7,749 nucleotides of DNA from CAZOIA01 sp964579675 (GCA_964579675.1 CAZOIA010000235.1:1-7749), one strand, 5' to 3'. Shown: positions 1 to 5,947, numbered from the stretch's first letter. Numbers and translations are program-made. Notes: generated by a model not told the origin, from the sequence alone.

Positions 1-20
1 CTTACGGGCGCGGTTCGGAA

Positions 21-61
21 ACACCTGGGGGCGGCGCCTTCCAATAAGCCGCCCAGGGTGT
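21..61. terminator. Strong GC-rich hairpin, possible terminator of a gene outside the window
   Basis: The arm at 21-35 (ACACCTGGGGGCGGC) pairs with 48-61 (GCCGCCCAGGGTGT) with small bulges, around a 12-base loop. There is no U-tract on either side, so a classical Rho-independent terminator is not shown. Its place at the window edge, before a gene-free stretch, fits the end of an upstream transcript. It could equally be part of a structured RNA. Confidence 0.35.
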
Positions 62-288
62 CGTGCACCCCTTGCCTTCTGCTCAATGGAATCTTGCCCG
101 CCTCCGACGGCATCAGCCCGGAGATTTGATGAAAGAACTCGCCCCAGAAACACGAATACATAGAAGAAAGGGGTCGGGGCGTGAGTACGGCTGGAATCCG
201 TCGGTTTGCAGGAGAGGAAAAAAGGGCGAAAGTTGCGGTGGACCGCGGCGTGCTTGGCCGTCGGCCGGCGGCAAGCCACGGGTGCGAC

Positions 289-317
289 GATACAAGACCG
301 GCGAGATGGCATACAAT
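289..317 (+). promoter_or_regulatory. Weak sigma70-like promoter candidate for the two-gene operon
   Basis: A TACAAT box (312-317, 5 of 6 to TATAAT) lies 17 bases after GATACA (289-294, 3 of 6 to TTGACA). Transcription would start near 323 and leave a leader of about 60 bases before the GTG start at 384. The match is weak and such boxes arise by chance, so this is only the best candidate seen. Confidence 0.25.
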
Positions 318-371
318 AAGATGGGGGCTGGAGCGTTTGGCTGAGCGGGCCCTCAAGCGGTTATGTACGAC

Positions 372-378
372 AGGAGAG
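372..378 (+). promoter_or_regulatory. Ribosome binding site fixing a GTG start at 384
   Basis: AGGAGAG lies 5 bases before GTG 384. The upstream in-frame ATG at 363 has no such site and would make this purine run coding. The GTG start also places a clean Lys-containing signal peptide at the N terminus, so 384 is preferred. Confidence 0.75.
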
Positions 379-383
379 ACGAC

Positions 384-1964
384 GTGAAAGCCTTGCATGT
401 ACCGTGCCGGTCATGTGTTCGACCTGCGCTGGCGATGGCGCTGGCCGTCAGCCTGGCCGTTCCCTCCCTGGTGATGGCCCACTGCGGCCACTGCGGCCGC
501 TGCGGGAGCAAAGAGCCGCCCGTTCTCATGCAGATCGGGGTTACCCCGTCTCAGGCGAGGCGACTGCTGCCGATCTTCGAGAACGCCATGAGGTTGCGCG
601 CGGACCACTACCGCAAGATGGCTGAACTCATGCCCGCGATGCTCGAGACCTACGAGGCCTTTCGGGCCGAGGACGAACGCAACCAGGGCTTCTCCAAGGA
701 GGTGGAGCAAGCCACCGCCCGCCTGCACCACCAGGAGATTCAACTGGCCGACCGGCTCGGGCAGGAGCTGCTCAAGCTGGAGGAGGAGGTTAAGAAGGTT
801 CTGAGCGATCGGCAGTTGCGAGCCCTTGCTCAGCCCCATCGCCCAGGCCCGGGCAACAACCCCCACGCCATGGTCGGCAACATTGCCGGGGGCAACATGA
901 CGGCGGTGGCCACTGCGGTGGACTCCCAGGCTGCCGAGACCGTCAAGAAGATGCGTGAGATTGGCCAATACCGGCACCCGCGGGCCACGCAGATCGGCGA
1001 CCGTCTCCTGAAGGCCGACCTGCTCGATGAGTTGCACTTCGTTGCGGTGGCCCGGCCGTCGAAGGACGTGCTCAAGGCGGTTCGGACGATCAAGGAGGGT
1101 ACGCGAAAGTTCCCGCGTCCCAAGTATGATGCCCTCCAGAGGGAGCGCGGACGGCTCGGGGGCGAGATCAGCGCGTGGAACCTGGTCAATGGCCTGCACC
1201 TGAACAAGGGACAGGCGGTGACGATTGCCCGATGCGCGCAGGCCGCCGCCGCCCTCCGCGAGCACTTTCGCAAAGGCCCGGCGGTTGAGGGAATCTGCGG
1301 CGAAGAGAAACTGGCGGCTCAACTGGCAGTGGCCCCCGCCGTCGTTGAAGACCTCTACCGGTTTGAACGCAAGGTGATCGACGTATTGAGCGACACGCAG
1401 GTCCAGGTCATCCGCGACTTCAAGCCGTGCCTGCTTCCGCCCAAGGACCTGGATAACCCCGTGCGGGTCGGTCAGGCGAACGACAACACGGCCCTGACCC
1501 GGTTCCTGACCCAAGCTGGCAACCTCCCGTCGGCCCAGCACGCTGCCGCGGTCGATCGGTGGCTCTCCTGTGAGGAGAAGCACCACGGCAAGTACGACGA
1601 CGACTACCGGGCCCATCGGCGCCAACTCCTGCTCGGGACACTCGACCAGGTGGCTCAGATGGACGAGACCGAGTTGGCGGTGCACGTCAAGGACCTTGCC
1701 GAGCGGGCTCAGCCCGTCGATGTGCAAACGGAACTCCGATTCGAGCTGGAGGGCATCTTCTCGTCACGGCAGCTCCCGGGCCCGATCGCCAAGTCCATGT
1801 TGTTCGATCGGCACATGGTGAAGGTGCTTGCCACGCGGGCCGATCAGCTCTCCAGACCCGTGAAACTCGCCAAGCGCGACCTGACCAAGGGGCCTCAGGC
1901 CGAGAACTGCGACAACAGCAAGTGTGCACTGCCGGGACGCAAGAACGGCAAGCCGACGAGGTGA
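384..1964 (+). CDS. Secreted Cys-bearing helical protein of unknown function
   Basis: I do not recognise a named family. From the GTG start the protein is 526 aa. Residues 1-32 look like a signal peptide: a Lys/Arg-containing start, a hydrophobic run ALAMALAVSLAVPSLVMA, and a cleavage site near A32. The mature protein would begin HCGHCGRCG, with Cys 34, 37 and 40 spaced CxxCxxC, and it ends with another pair (Cys 509 and 514). The body is helical and charged. Three segments share a pattern: VLSDRQ (about 139-144), VLSDTQ (about 334-339) and FSSRQ (459-463), each after an acidic or amphipathic helix. This recalls the LTxxQ signature of Spy/CpxP-type periplasmic proteins, but the resemblance is by eye only. 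A 'FKPCLLPPKDLDNPVRVGQA' stretch follows the second repeat. The gene is probably co-transcribed with the radical SAM gene 8 bases downstream, so its Cys ends may be relevant to that enzyme or to metal binding; that is inference. The gene call is secure, the function unknown. Confidence 0.85.
   Translation: MKALHVPCRSCVRPALAMALAVSLAVPSLVMAHCGHCGRCGSKEPPVLMQIGVTPSQARRLLPIFENAMRLRADHYRKMAELMPAMLETYEAFRAEDERNQGFSKEVEQATARLHHQEIQLADRLGQELLKLEEEVKKVLSDRQLRALAQPHRPGPGNNPHAMVGNIAGGNMTAVATAVDSQAAETVKKMREIGQYRHPRATQIGDRLLKADLLDELHFVAVARPSKDVLKAVRTIKEGTRKFPRPKYDALQRERGRLGGEISAWNLVNGLHLNKGQAVTIARCAQAAAALREHFRKGPAVEGICGEEKLAAQLAVAPAVVEDLYRFERKVIDVLSDTQVQVIRDFKPCLLPPKDLDNPVRVGQANDNTALTRFLTQAGNLPSAQHAAAVDRWLSCEEKHHGKYDDDYRAHRRQLLLGTLDQVAQMDETELAVHVKDLAERAQPVDVQTELRFELEGIFSSRQLPGPIAKSMLFDRHMVKVLATRADQLSRPVKLAKRDLTKGPQAENCDNSKCALPGRKNGKPTR
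1959..1964 (+). promoter_or_regulatory. Ribosome binding site overlapping the upstream stop codon
   Basis: AGGTGA ends on the TGA stop of the upstream gene and lies 7 bases before ATG 1972. It selects 1972 over in-frame codons further upstream and suggests translational coupling of the two genes. Confidence 0.7.
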
Positions 1965-1971
1965 CCCTCGC

Positions 1972-3114
1972 ATGTCGGGGATCGATCGACGTGAGTTGCT
2001 GAGCCGGGTAAGTCAACTGGCGGCGGGCGCGTGTCTGGGCGGCAGCGTCAGCAGTCTTTGGCCCGCCTTCGCGCAGGCGGCCGGACCTGCCGGCAGCGCG
2101 GCCTCACGCGAGGTCGATTTCTACGAGAAGCTCTCCGACAATCGCACGAAGTGTTTCGTGTGCCCGCTTCATTGCGAACTCGAAGACGGCGAAACGTGCT
2201 TTTGCCGAACGCGAACGAACTACGGCGGGCGGCTTCTCACCGACGCCTACAACAACCCCTGCATCATCACCACCGACCCCATCGAGAAGCTCCCGCTCAA
2301 TCACTTCCTGCCTGGCACCAAGACGCTGACCATCGCCTGCGGGGGATGCAACATGCGCTGCCTTTACTGTCAAAACTGGCAGCAGGCGCAGGTGTGTCCG
2401 AACGACATCAAGACGTTTCAACTGACGCCTCAACAGGCCGTCGATTCCGCAGCCAAGCGGGGCATCCCGACGATTGCGTTCAGCTATACCGACCCCGTCG
2501 GCTTCCTGGAGTATGCCAAGGACATCGCCATCCTGGCCCGGAAACGTCGGCTGCGGGTCGTCGCCGCCACCGGCGCGTTTGTGGACCCCGAGCCGCTGAT
2601 CGACTTCGCCCGGTACGTGGACGCCTTTGTCGTTGCCCTCAAGGCGTTCGACGACGAACTCTACCACCTCATGACCGGGGCCCGGCTCGAACCGATCAAG
2701 ACCGCCCTCGAGACCATCAAGACGAAAACGAAGTCCTGGCTGGAGATCGTCTATCTGGTCGTGCCGACCTACAACGACGATATCCCCACGATCACCAAGA
2801 TGTGCCGGTGGATCCGCAAGGCCGTCGGCCGACAGGTGCCGGTGCATTTCGCCCGCTTCATGCCCATGTACAAGCTCGCCAAGTTGCCGCGTACGCCCGT
2901 GCCAACGCTCGAAGCCGCCGTCGCCGCCGCCCGCGAAGTCGGCCTCCAGTGCGTCTACACTTCCAACGTCGCCCCCCACAAGGACACCAACACGTGCTGC
3001 ATCAAGTGCCACGCCACGCTCATCCAGCGGCTCGGCTTCAAGCTGCTTGATCAGCGCACCAGGAACGGCCGTTGTCCCGAGTGCGGCACCCCTCAGCCTG
3101 GGGTATGGACCTGA
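1972..3114 (+). CDS. amrS: AmmeMemoRadiSam-type radical SAM enzyme with Tat-like leader
   Basis: This 380-aa protein matches the radical SAM member of the AmmeMemoRadiSam set, normally linked to AMMECR1 and MEMO1-like proteins. The cluster motif CNMRCLYC (Cys 126, 130, 133) binds the SAM [4Fe-4S] cluster. Other family hallmarks are present. An N-terminal Cys module has Cys 61, 64, 68 and 78, with an extra Cys 76. 'DPIEKLPLNHFLPG' precedes the cluster, 'CQNWQ' follows it, and a C-terminal pair of CxxC motifs (Cys 343/346 and 368/371) ends in 'PGVW'. Before the family core there are about 50 extra residues with DRRELLS, a hydrophobic segment and AQA, which reads as a twin-arginine leader. Export of a SAM-dependent enzyme would be unusual. 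No AMMECR1 or MEMO gene lies in the window; the partner here is the secreted Cys protein just upstream. The family's reaction is not something I can state from sequence. The symbol is assigned on family resemblance. Confidence 0.9.
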   Translation: MSGIDRRELLSRVSQLAAGACLGGSVSSLWPAFAQAAGPAGSAASREVDFYEKLSDNRTKCFVCPLHCELEDGETCFCRTRTNYGGRLLTDAYNNPCIITTDPIEKLPLNHFLPGTKTLTIACGGCNMRCLYCQNWQQAQVCPNDIKTFQLTPQQAVDSAAKRGIPTIAFSYTDPVGFLEYAKDIAILARKRRLRVVAATGAFVDPEPLIDFARYVDAFVVALKAFDDELYHLMTGARLEPIKTALETIKTKTKSWLEIVYLVVPTYNDDIPTITKMCRWIRKAVGRQVPVHFARFMPMYKLAKLPRTPVPTLEAAVAAAREVGLQCVYTSNVAPHKDTNTCCIKCHATLIQRLGFKLLDQRTRNGRCPECGTPQPGVWT

Positions 3115-3170
3115 CCGGTCCCAGTCCCGCGCGCCGCTACGGGAAACCATCTCGGGGCGACTCCGTTTGA

Positions 3171-3196
3171 GCCAGCGGTCCGCCCCACCGGCTGGC
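3171..3196 (+). terminator. Hairpin after the radical SAM gene
   Basis: GCCAGCGG (3171-3178) pairs with CCGGCTGGC (3188-3196) with one bulged base and a 9-base loop, 57 bases after the stop codon. There is no U-tract. It may end the operon transcript together with the larger palindrome at 3228-3392. Confidence 0.3.
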
Positions 3197-3203
3197 AGGT
3201 GGG

Positions 3204-3227
3204 AAGGGAATACAGCCCCGGGCGGAG
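3204..3227 (-). repeat. Truncated REP-like unit (left array, inverted)
   Basis: The run AAGGGAATACAGCCCCGGGC (3204-3223) and the next few bases match the reverse complement of the 40-bp units at 4085-4204, but the unit stops before the 'CGAAGCGGAACCCGGGG' half. It abuts the next unit directly, so it looks like a tandem copy with an internal deletion. Confidence 0.6.
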
Positions 3228-3268
3228 AAGGGAATAGAGCCCCGGGTGGAGCGAAGCGGAACCCGGGG
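3228..3268 (-). repeat. Full REP-like unit (left array, inverted)
   Basis: This 41-base copy is nearly identical to the reverse complement of the units right of the transposase. The outer arms CCCCGGGT and ACCCGGGG pair around GGAGCGAAGCGGA. With the copy at 3361-3392 in the opposite orientation it forms an inverted pair, like a bacterial interspersed mosaic element. Confidence 0.75.
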
Positions 3269-3290
3269 CCAACAAGGTGTATCCATCCAA

Positions 3291-3338
3291 AGCCCTCGAA
3301 GAGGGCGGCGGAGACCTCCGCCACCCTCTTCGAGGGCT
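3291..3338. repeat. Near-perfect 23-bp inverted repeat (hairpin)
   Basis: The arm 3291-3313 pairs with 3316-3338 with a single mismatch and only two bases (AC) between the arms, giving a very stable hairpin. The arms begin AGCCCTCGAAGAGGG. The hairpin sits at the centre of the inverted pair of REP-like units at 3228-3268 and 3361-3392. It could form a subterminal hairpin of the transposable element, a transcription stop between the radical SAM gene and the transposase, or both. Confidence 0.85.
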
Positions 3339-3360
3339 TACACACATGCCGGCTCCGTAT

Positions 3361-3392
3361 CCACGGGTTCCGCTTTGCTCCGCCCGGGGATA
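3361..3392 (+). repeat. Diverged REP-like unit (left side, direct)
   Basis: The core CGGGTTCCGCTTTGCTCC matches the right-hand units CGGGTTCCGCTTCGCTCT with few changes and ends in CCCGGGGATA. It is in the same orientation as the right array and opposite to 3228-3268. Confidence 0.7.
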
Positions 3393-3448
3393 GGATGGCC
3401 ATGGGAACCTTAAGCCACGAACGGGGTAACGGAGATGAGGACGTACCG

Positions 3449-3901
3449 ATGGCCCATTCCTACACCAATCTGCTGTATCACATCGTATTCGCAACGAAGG
3501 ATCGGCGACCCTTGATTGAGCCCGCAATCGCAACAAGGCTCCACGCCTATCTCGGTGGAGGCATCCGCGGGGAAGGCGGGACGGCGCTGATCATCAACGG
3601 TACCCCGGACCATGTTCATATCCTGGCAAGGTTGAGGCAGGACAAGGCGCTTTCGGATGTGGTTCGCAGCATCAAGGCAAATACGTCGAAATGGGTCCAT
3701 CAGGCCTTGTCGTCATTGCAGTCGTTCGCCTGGCAAACCGGGTACGGGGCGTTCACGGTCAGTGAATCGCAAGGGGAGAAGGTACGCCGGTACATTCTGG
3801 ATCAGGAAGCCCACCATCGCAAGACGACCTTCGAAGAGGAGTTTGTGGCGCTGCTGAGAGCGCACGGTGTTTCGTTTGATCCGAGTTACGTGTGGGCGTA
3901 G
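3449..3901 (+). CDS. tnpA: IS200/IS605-family Y1 HUH transposase (possibly REP-associated)
   Basis: The 150-aa protein is a complete Y1 transposase, which cuts and rejoins single-stranded DNA through a Tyr. The family opening 'YHIVFATKDRRPLI' is at the N terminus. The HUH motif is PDHVHIL (His 55 and His 57). The catalytic Tyr is Tyr 115 in VRRYILDQ, with Gln 119 four residues on, matching the Y-x3-Q arrangement of IS608-type TnpA. Length is normal for IS200 transposases and short for most RAYT proteins, though the flanking REP-like palindromes suggest a RAYT-like role. ATG 3449 is chosen because GAGG (3437-3440) lies 8 bases upstream and the protein then begins exactly at the family N terminus. 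The frame is open for about 400 bases upstream, but that is repeat DNA. GGTAACG (3425-3431) can pair with CGTACC (3442-3447), putting the ribosome site in a small loop. The gene appears intact. Confidence 0.93.
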   Translation: MAHSYTNLLYHIVFATKDRRPLIEPAIATRLHAYLGGGIRGEGGTALIINGTPDHVHILARLRQDKALSDVVRSIKANTSKWVHQALSSLQSFAWQTGYGAFTVSESQGEKVRRYILDQEAHHRKTTFEEEFVALLRAHGVSFDPSYVWA

Positions 3902-3912
3902 GAGTTTCCGTC

Positions 3913-3927
3913 GCCCCCGTTGGGGGC
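3913..3927. terminator. Short GC hairpin just after the transposase
   Basis: GCCCCC (3913-3918) and GGGGGC (3922-3927) pair around GTT, beginning 12 bases after the transposase stop, followed by TTCC. CGCCCCCG can alternatively pair with CGGGGGCG near 3935-3942. It may be a weak terminator or part of the element's right-end structure. Confidence 0.4.
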
Positions 3928-3950
3928 TTCCGATCGGGGGCGGCCATGCT

Positions 3951-3984
3951 ACCCCGGGTTCCGCTTCGCTCTACCCGGGGCTAC
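3951..3984 (+). repeat. REP-like unit left of the assembly gap
   Basis: ACCCCGGGTTCCGCTTCGCT and the rest of the unit to GGCTAC are identical to the core of the units right of the gap; only the leader bases differ (CATGCT instead of ATTCCTTC). It is the first copy of the right-hand array. Confidence 0.85.
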
Positions 3985-4084
3985 NNNNNNNNNNNNNNNN
4001 NNNNNNNNNNNNNNNNNNNNNNNNNNNNNNNNNNNNNNNNNNNNNNNNNNNNNNNNNNNNNNNNNNNNNNNNNNNNNNNNNNNN
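3985..4084. other. Scaffold gap of 100 N
   Basis: Exactly 100 unknown bases lie between two copies of the same repeat, the usual placeholder for a gap of unknown size. The cause is most likely assembly collapse in the tandem array, so the true number of repeat units is unknown. Reading frames that run across the gap are meaningless. Confidence 0.97.
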
Positions 4085-4204
4085 ATTCCTTCCCCGGGTT
4101 CCGCTTCGCTCTACCCGGGGCTACATTCCTTCCCCGGGTTCCGCTTCGCTCTACCCGGGGCTACATTCCTTCCCCGGGTCCCGGTTCGCCCCACCCGGGG
4201 CTGC
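4085..4204 (+). repeat. Tandem array of three 40-bp palindromic REP-like units
   Basis: Units lie at 4085-4124, 4125-4164 and 4165-4204. The first two are identical and the third has several changes (GGGTCCCGGTTCGCCCCACC in its core). Each unit has CCCCGGGT and ACCCGGGG arms around a 13-base centre, so every copy can fold alone, and all face the same way. There are no unique spacers, so this is not a CRISPR array. The same unit occurs inverted left of the transposase. Confidence 0.9.
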
Positions 4205-4235
4205 GTTCCCCGGCCCCTTTGGGGCATTGCCCCGG

Positions 4236-4324
4236 GCGAACAAAACGGGGACAGGCAGCCTCGATCCTGCGTTGTCTGGAGGCTTCGAGGGGGCTCAGGG
4301 CGAACCAGTCCCCGCTTTGTTCGC
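4236..4324. repeat. 89-bp MITE-like element with 17-bp inverted ends
   Basis: GCGAACAAAACGGGGAC (4236-4252) is the inverted complement of GTCCCCGCTTTGTTCGC (4308-4324) with one mismatch. Between them are 55 bases with a smaller inner inverted pair, CCTCGA (4259-4264) and TCGAGG (4285-4290). The right half lies inside the sulfatase gene and supplies its last codons and stop. No transposase is encoded. It could be a non-autonomous insertion, a REP relative mobilised by the nearby Y1 transposase, or a transcription terminator stem; the first is favoured because the arms are long and the end codes for an atypical protein tail. Confidence 0.65.
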
Positions 4325-5941
4325 TTTGAGCTCGAGCCGGGCCTCGGGGCTTTCCTTGTAGCCGAGGCGGATGGCCTTGGCTCGCACCATCACGCCTTTG
4401 TCCAGCGTCAGGCGATCGGTGTAGAGCTTCCAGTGTGGCCTGTCGCCCGGCCCGGTGGTGTAGGCGACGGATGCGCCTTCGGTGGGGCAGGTGATCTCCA
4501 GGCTGACGCGACCATCGGAGGTGGTGCCAAGGGGAGTGAGCACCGGCGTAGCGGTGGTGGCCCACTTGCCGCCGGGACGCATCCGCTCGTTGAGATCGTC
4601 TTCGGAGATCAGGCCCAGGTCGTCCGTCTCCTTCATCCACTTCTCGAGCACCGTGCGCATCCGCTTGAGCACGTCCTGATGGACGGGGGAATAGGCCAGG
4701 TTGTTGACCTCGTGCGGGTCGGCGGTCAGGTCGTACAGCTCCTCCTCGGGCTTCTCCGGCAGGAAGAAGAGCTTCTGCGGGCCCACGAGCTTGCGCTCCT
4801 TGTTGAGCCGGCGCATCTCCTGCATGGTGGGCATCTTCTCCATGTAGTCGATGTACTGGGCGTAGGGCCGGCCGGGCTTGAAGTTGCGGATGTACTTGTA
4901 GCGCTTGTCGCGGACGGCCCGGATGATGTCGTACGTCTCGTCCATGCGGTCGCGGGCGGCGAAGACGTATTGGTGGGGCTCCCGGGCGGCCTGGGGGCCC
5001 AGGAACGCACGACCCTGCATGTAGGACGGGACTTCCACGCGAGCGAGGGACAGCACGGTCGGGCCGAAGTCGATGAAGCTGACCAGATCGTCGCACACGG
5101 TGCCGGCGCCCTTCCCGTCGGGCCAGCGGATGATGAGCGGGACGTGCGTGCCCGAGTCGTAAACCCAGCGCTTGGCCCGCGGCAGACCCCGCCCGTGGTC
5201 GCTGTAGAAGAAGACGATCGTGCTATCGGCCAGGCCGTCGTCGGCCAACTGCTTGAGCAAATCGGCCACCTGCAGGTCCATCGCGGTGATCAGGTCGTAG
5301 TAGCGGGCCCAGTCGTTGCGGACGATGGGCGTGCCGGGGTAGTAGGGCGGCAGGACGGCCTTGGCTGGATCGTGGCGCTGGCCGGGCTTGAGCTTCGCGG
5401 TCATGGTGGCGAACTGCTTGTCGGGGGCCCGGATCCTGCTTTCGTGGGTGACGGTCAGGTTGAACACGGAGAAGAACGGCTGGCCCCGGGCCCGATTGCG
5501 CCAGTGGGCCTGCCGGCTGCAGGCATCCCAGGCGGTGACGGGGGCGTCGAACTGGTAATCGGTCTTGACGTTGTTCGTGCAGTAGTAGCCCGCCGCCCGC
5601 AGGTACTCGGTGAAGCATTTGACGTACGGCGGCGGGACGGCCTTGCAGCGCATGTGATGCGTGCCGATCGTCGTCGGATACATCCCGGTGATCAGCGCCG
5701 ACCGGCTCGGGGCACACACGCCCGAAACCGAAAACGCGCGCGTGAAACGCACGCCCTGGCGGGCGAGCTCGTCCAGGTTCGGCGTCCGGGCGTACGTGTC
5801 CCCGTAACATCCCAGGTCCGGGCTGATGTCCTCGCAGGTGATCCAGAGGATGTTGGGTCTCTCCGGCGTGGCGGCCCAAGTCCGGTTGACGTCGGCTTGC
5901 CAGGCAGCCACGAGCGTCGCACATGCCAGCAGTCTTCTCAT
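4295..5941 (-). CDS. Secreted type I sulfatase with Fn3/chitobiase-like C-terminal domain
   Basis: The 548-aa protein hydrolyses a sulfate ester or sulfamate, probably from a polysaccharide, outside the cytoplasm. Cys 76 in VCAPSRSALITG is the CxPSR residue converted to formylglycine. Metal-site residues visible are Glu 37-Asp 38 (CEDISPDLGCYG) and Asp 248-His 249 (YSDHG), with Lys 257 in the PRAKRWVYDSG stretch. This wording recalls the sulfamidase-like branch of family S1; the substrate cannot be told. A signal peptide covers about residues 1-24. The last ~90 residues (SLEITCPTEGASVAYTT onward) resemble Fn3-associated or chitobiase C-terminal domains. ATG 5941 is chosen for the GAGGGAG site 6 bases upstream and the signal peptide; longer starts at 5956 and 6007 run into the promoter region and scpB. 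The final 'ANKAGTGSP' is encoded by the inverted-repeat element at 4236-4324. No maturase is in the window. Confidence 0.95.
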   Translation of the reverse strand: MRRLLACATLVAAWQADVNRTWAATPERPNILWITCEDISPDLGCYGDTYARTPNLDELARQGVRFTRAFSVSGVCAPSRSALITGMYPTTIGTHHMRCKAVPPPYVKCFTEYLRAAGYYCTNNVKTDYQFDAPVTAWDACSRQAHWRNRARGQPFFSVFNLTVTHESRIRAPDKQFATMTAKLKPGQRHDPAKAVLPPYYPGTPIVRNDWARYYDLITAMDLQVADLLKQLADDGLADSTIVFFYSDHGRGLPRAKRWVYDSGTHVPLIIRWPDGKGAGTVCDDLVSFIDFGPTVLSLARVEVPSYMQGRAFLGPQAAREPHQYVFAARDRMDETYDIIRAVRDKRYKYIRNFKPGRPYAQYIDYMEKMPTMQEMRRLNKERKLVGPQKLFFLPEKPEEELYDLTADPHEVNNLAYSPVHQDVLKRMRTVLEKWMKETDDLGLISEDDLNERMRPGGKWATTATPVLTPLGTTSDGRVSLEITCPTEGASVAYTTGPGDRPHWKLYTDRLTLDKGVMVRAKAIRLGYKESPEARLELKANKAGTGSP

Positions 5942-5947
5942 GTCAGG

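Larger units (their letters stand above)
1..383. other. Leader and intergenic region without a convincing gene
   Basis: Several short overlapping reading frames cross this stretch on both strands, but none has a good ribosome site or a recognisable protein, and they overlap each other in different frames. The region holds a strong hairpin at 21-61 and a second imperfect hairpin at about 248-280, where GCTTGgCCG pairs with CGGCAAGC around a GC-rich centre. A purine-rich stretch lies near 152-180 and the probable leader of the next gene begins near 320. I compared the hairpins by eye with RNase P, SRP, 6S and common riboswitch cores and recognised none. A structured RNA is possible but unsupported. 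Confidence 0.5.
3204..4204 (+). mobile_element. IS200/IS605-like or REP-associated transposase island, limits approximate
   Basis: A single Y1 HUH transposase gene is flanked on both sides by copies of the same imperfect palindrome: three on the left in mixed orientation, and at least four on the right in one orientation. IS200/IS605 elements and RAYT-REP systems both use hairpins rather than inverted terminal repeats, so exact ends and target site cannot be read here. The right side is interrupted by an assembly gap, and no TnpB or accessory gene is present. The span given is simply the outermost repeat copies. Confidence 0.5.

Noticed and set aside
63..387. Short overlapping frames at the window start
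   Set aside because: Three frames overlap on two strands with Arg/Gly-rich content and no ribosome site that selects one of them.
411..1727. 438-aa minus-strand frame opposite the first gene
   Set aside because: Antisense shadow of a gene with a good ribosome site and signal peptide; no recognisable domain.
2998..3012. CIKCH as a c-type heme site in the radical SAM enzyme
   Set aside because: It is the first half of the family's C-terminal paired CxxC motifs; the His after it is most likely chance.
1972..3114. Sulfatase-maturating enzyme (anSME) serving the nearby sulfatase
   Set aside because: The flanking motifs (N-terminal Cys module, DPIEK, C-terminal CxxC pair ending PGVW) are those of the AmmeMemoRadiSam group, not of the SPASM-type maturases.
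2104..3402. 432-aa minus-strand frame opposite the radical SAM gene
   Set aside because: A GC-rich antisense shadow: low-complexity Gly/Arg/Val content, no known motif, and the plus strand codes a clear family protein.
3951..4204. CRISPR array
   Set aside because: The 40-bp units are directly tandem with no unique spacers and each is itself palindromic; no cas gene is nearby.
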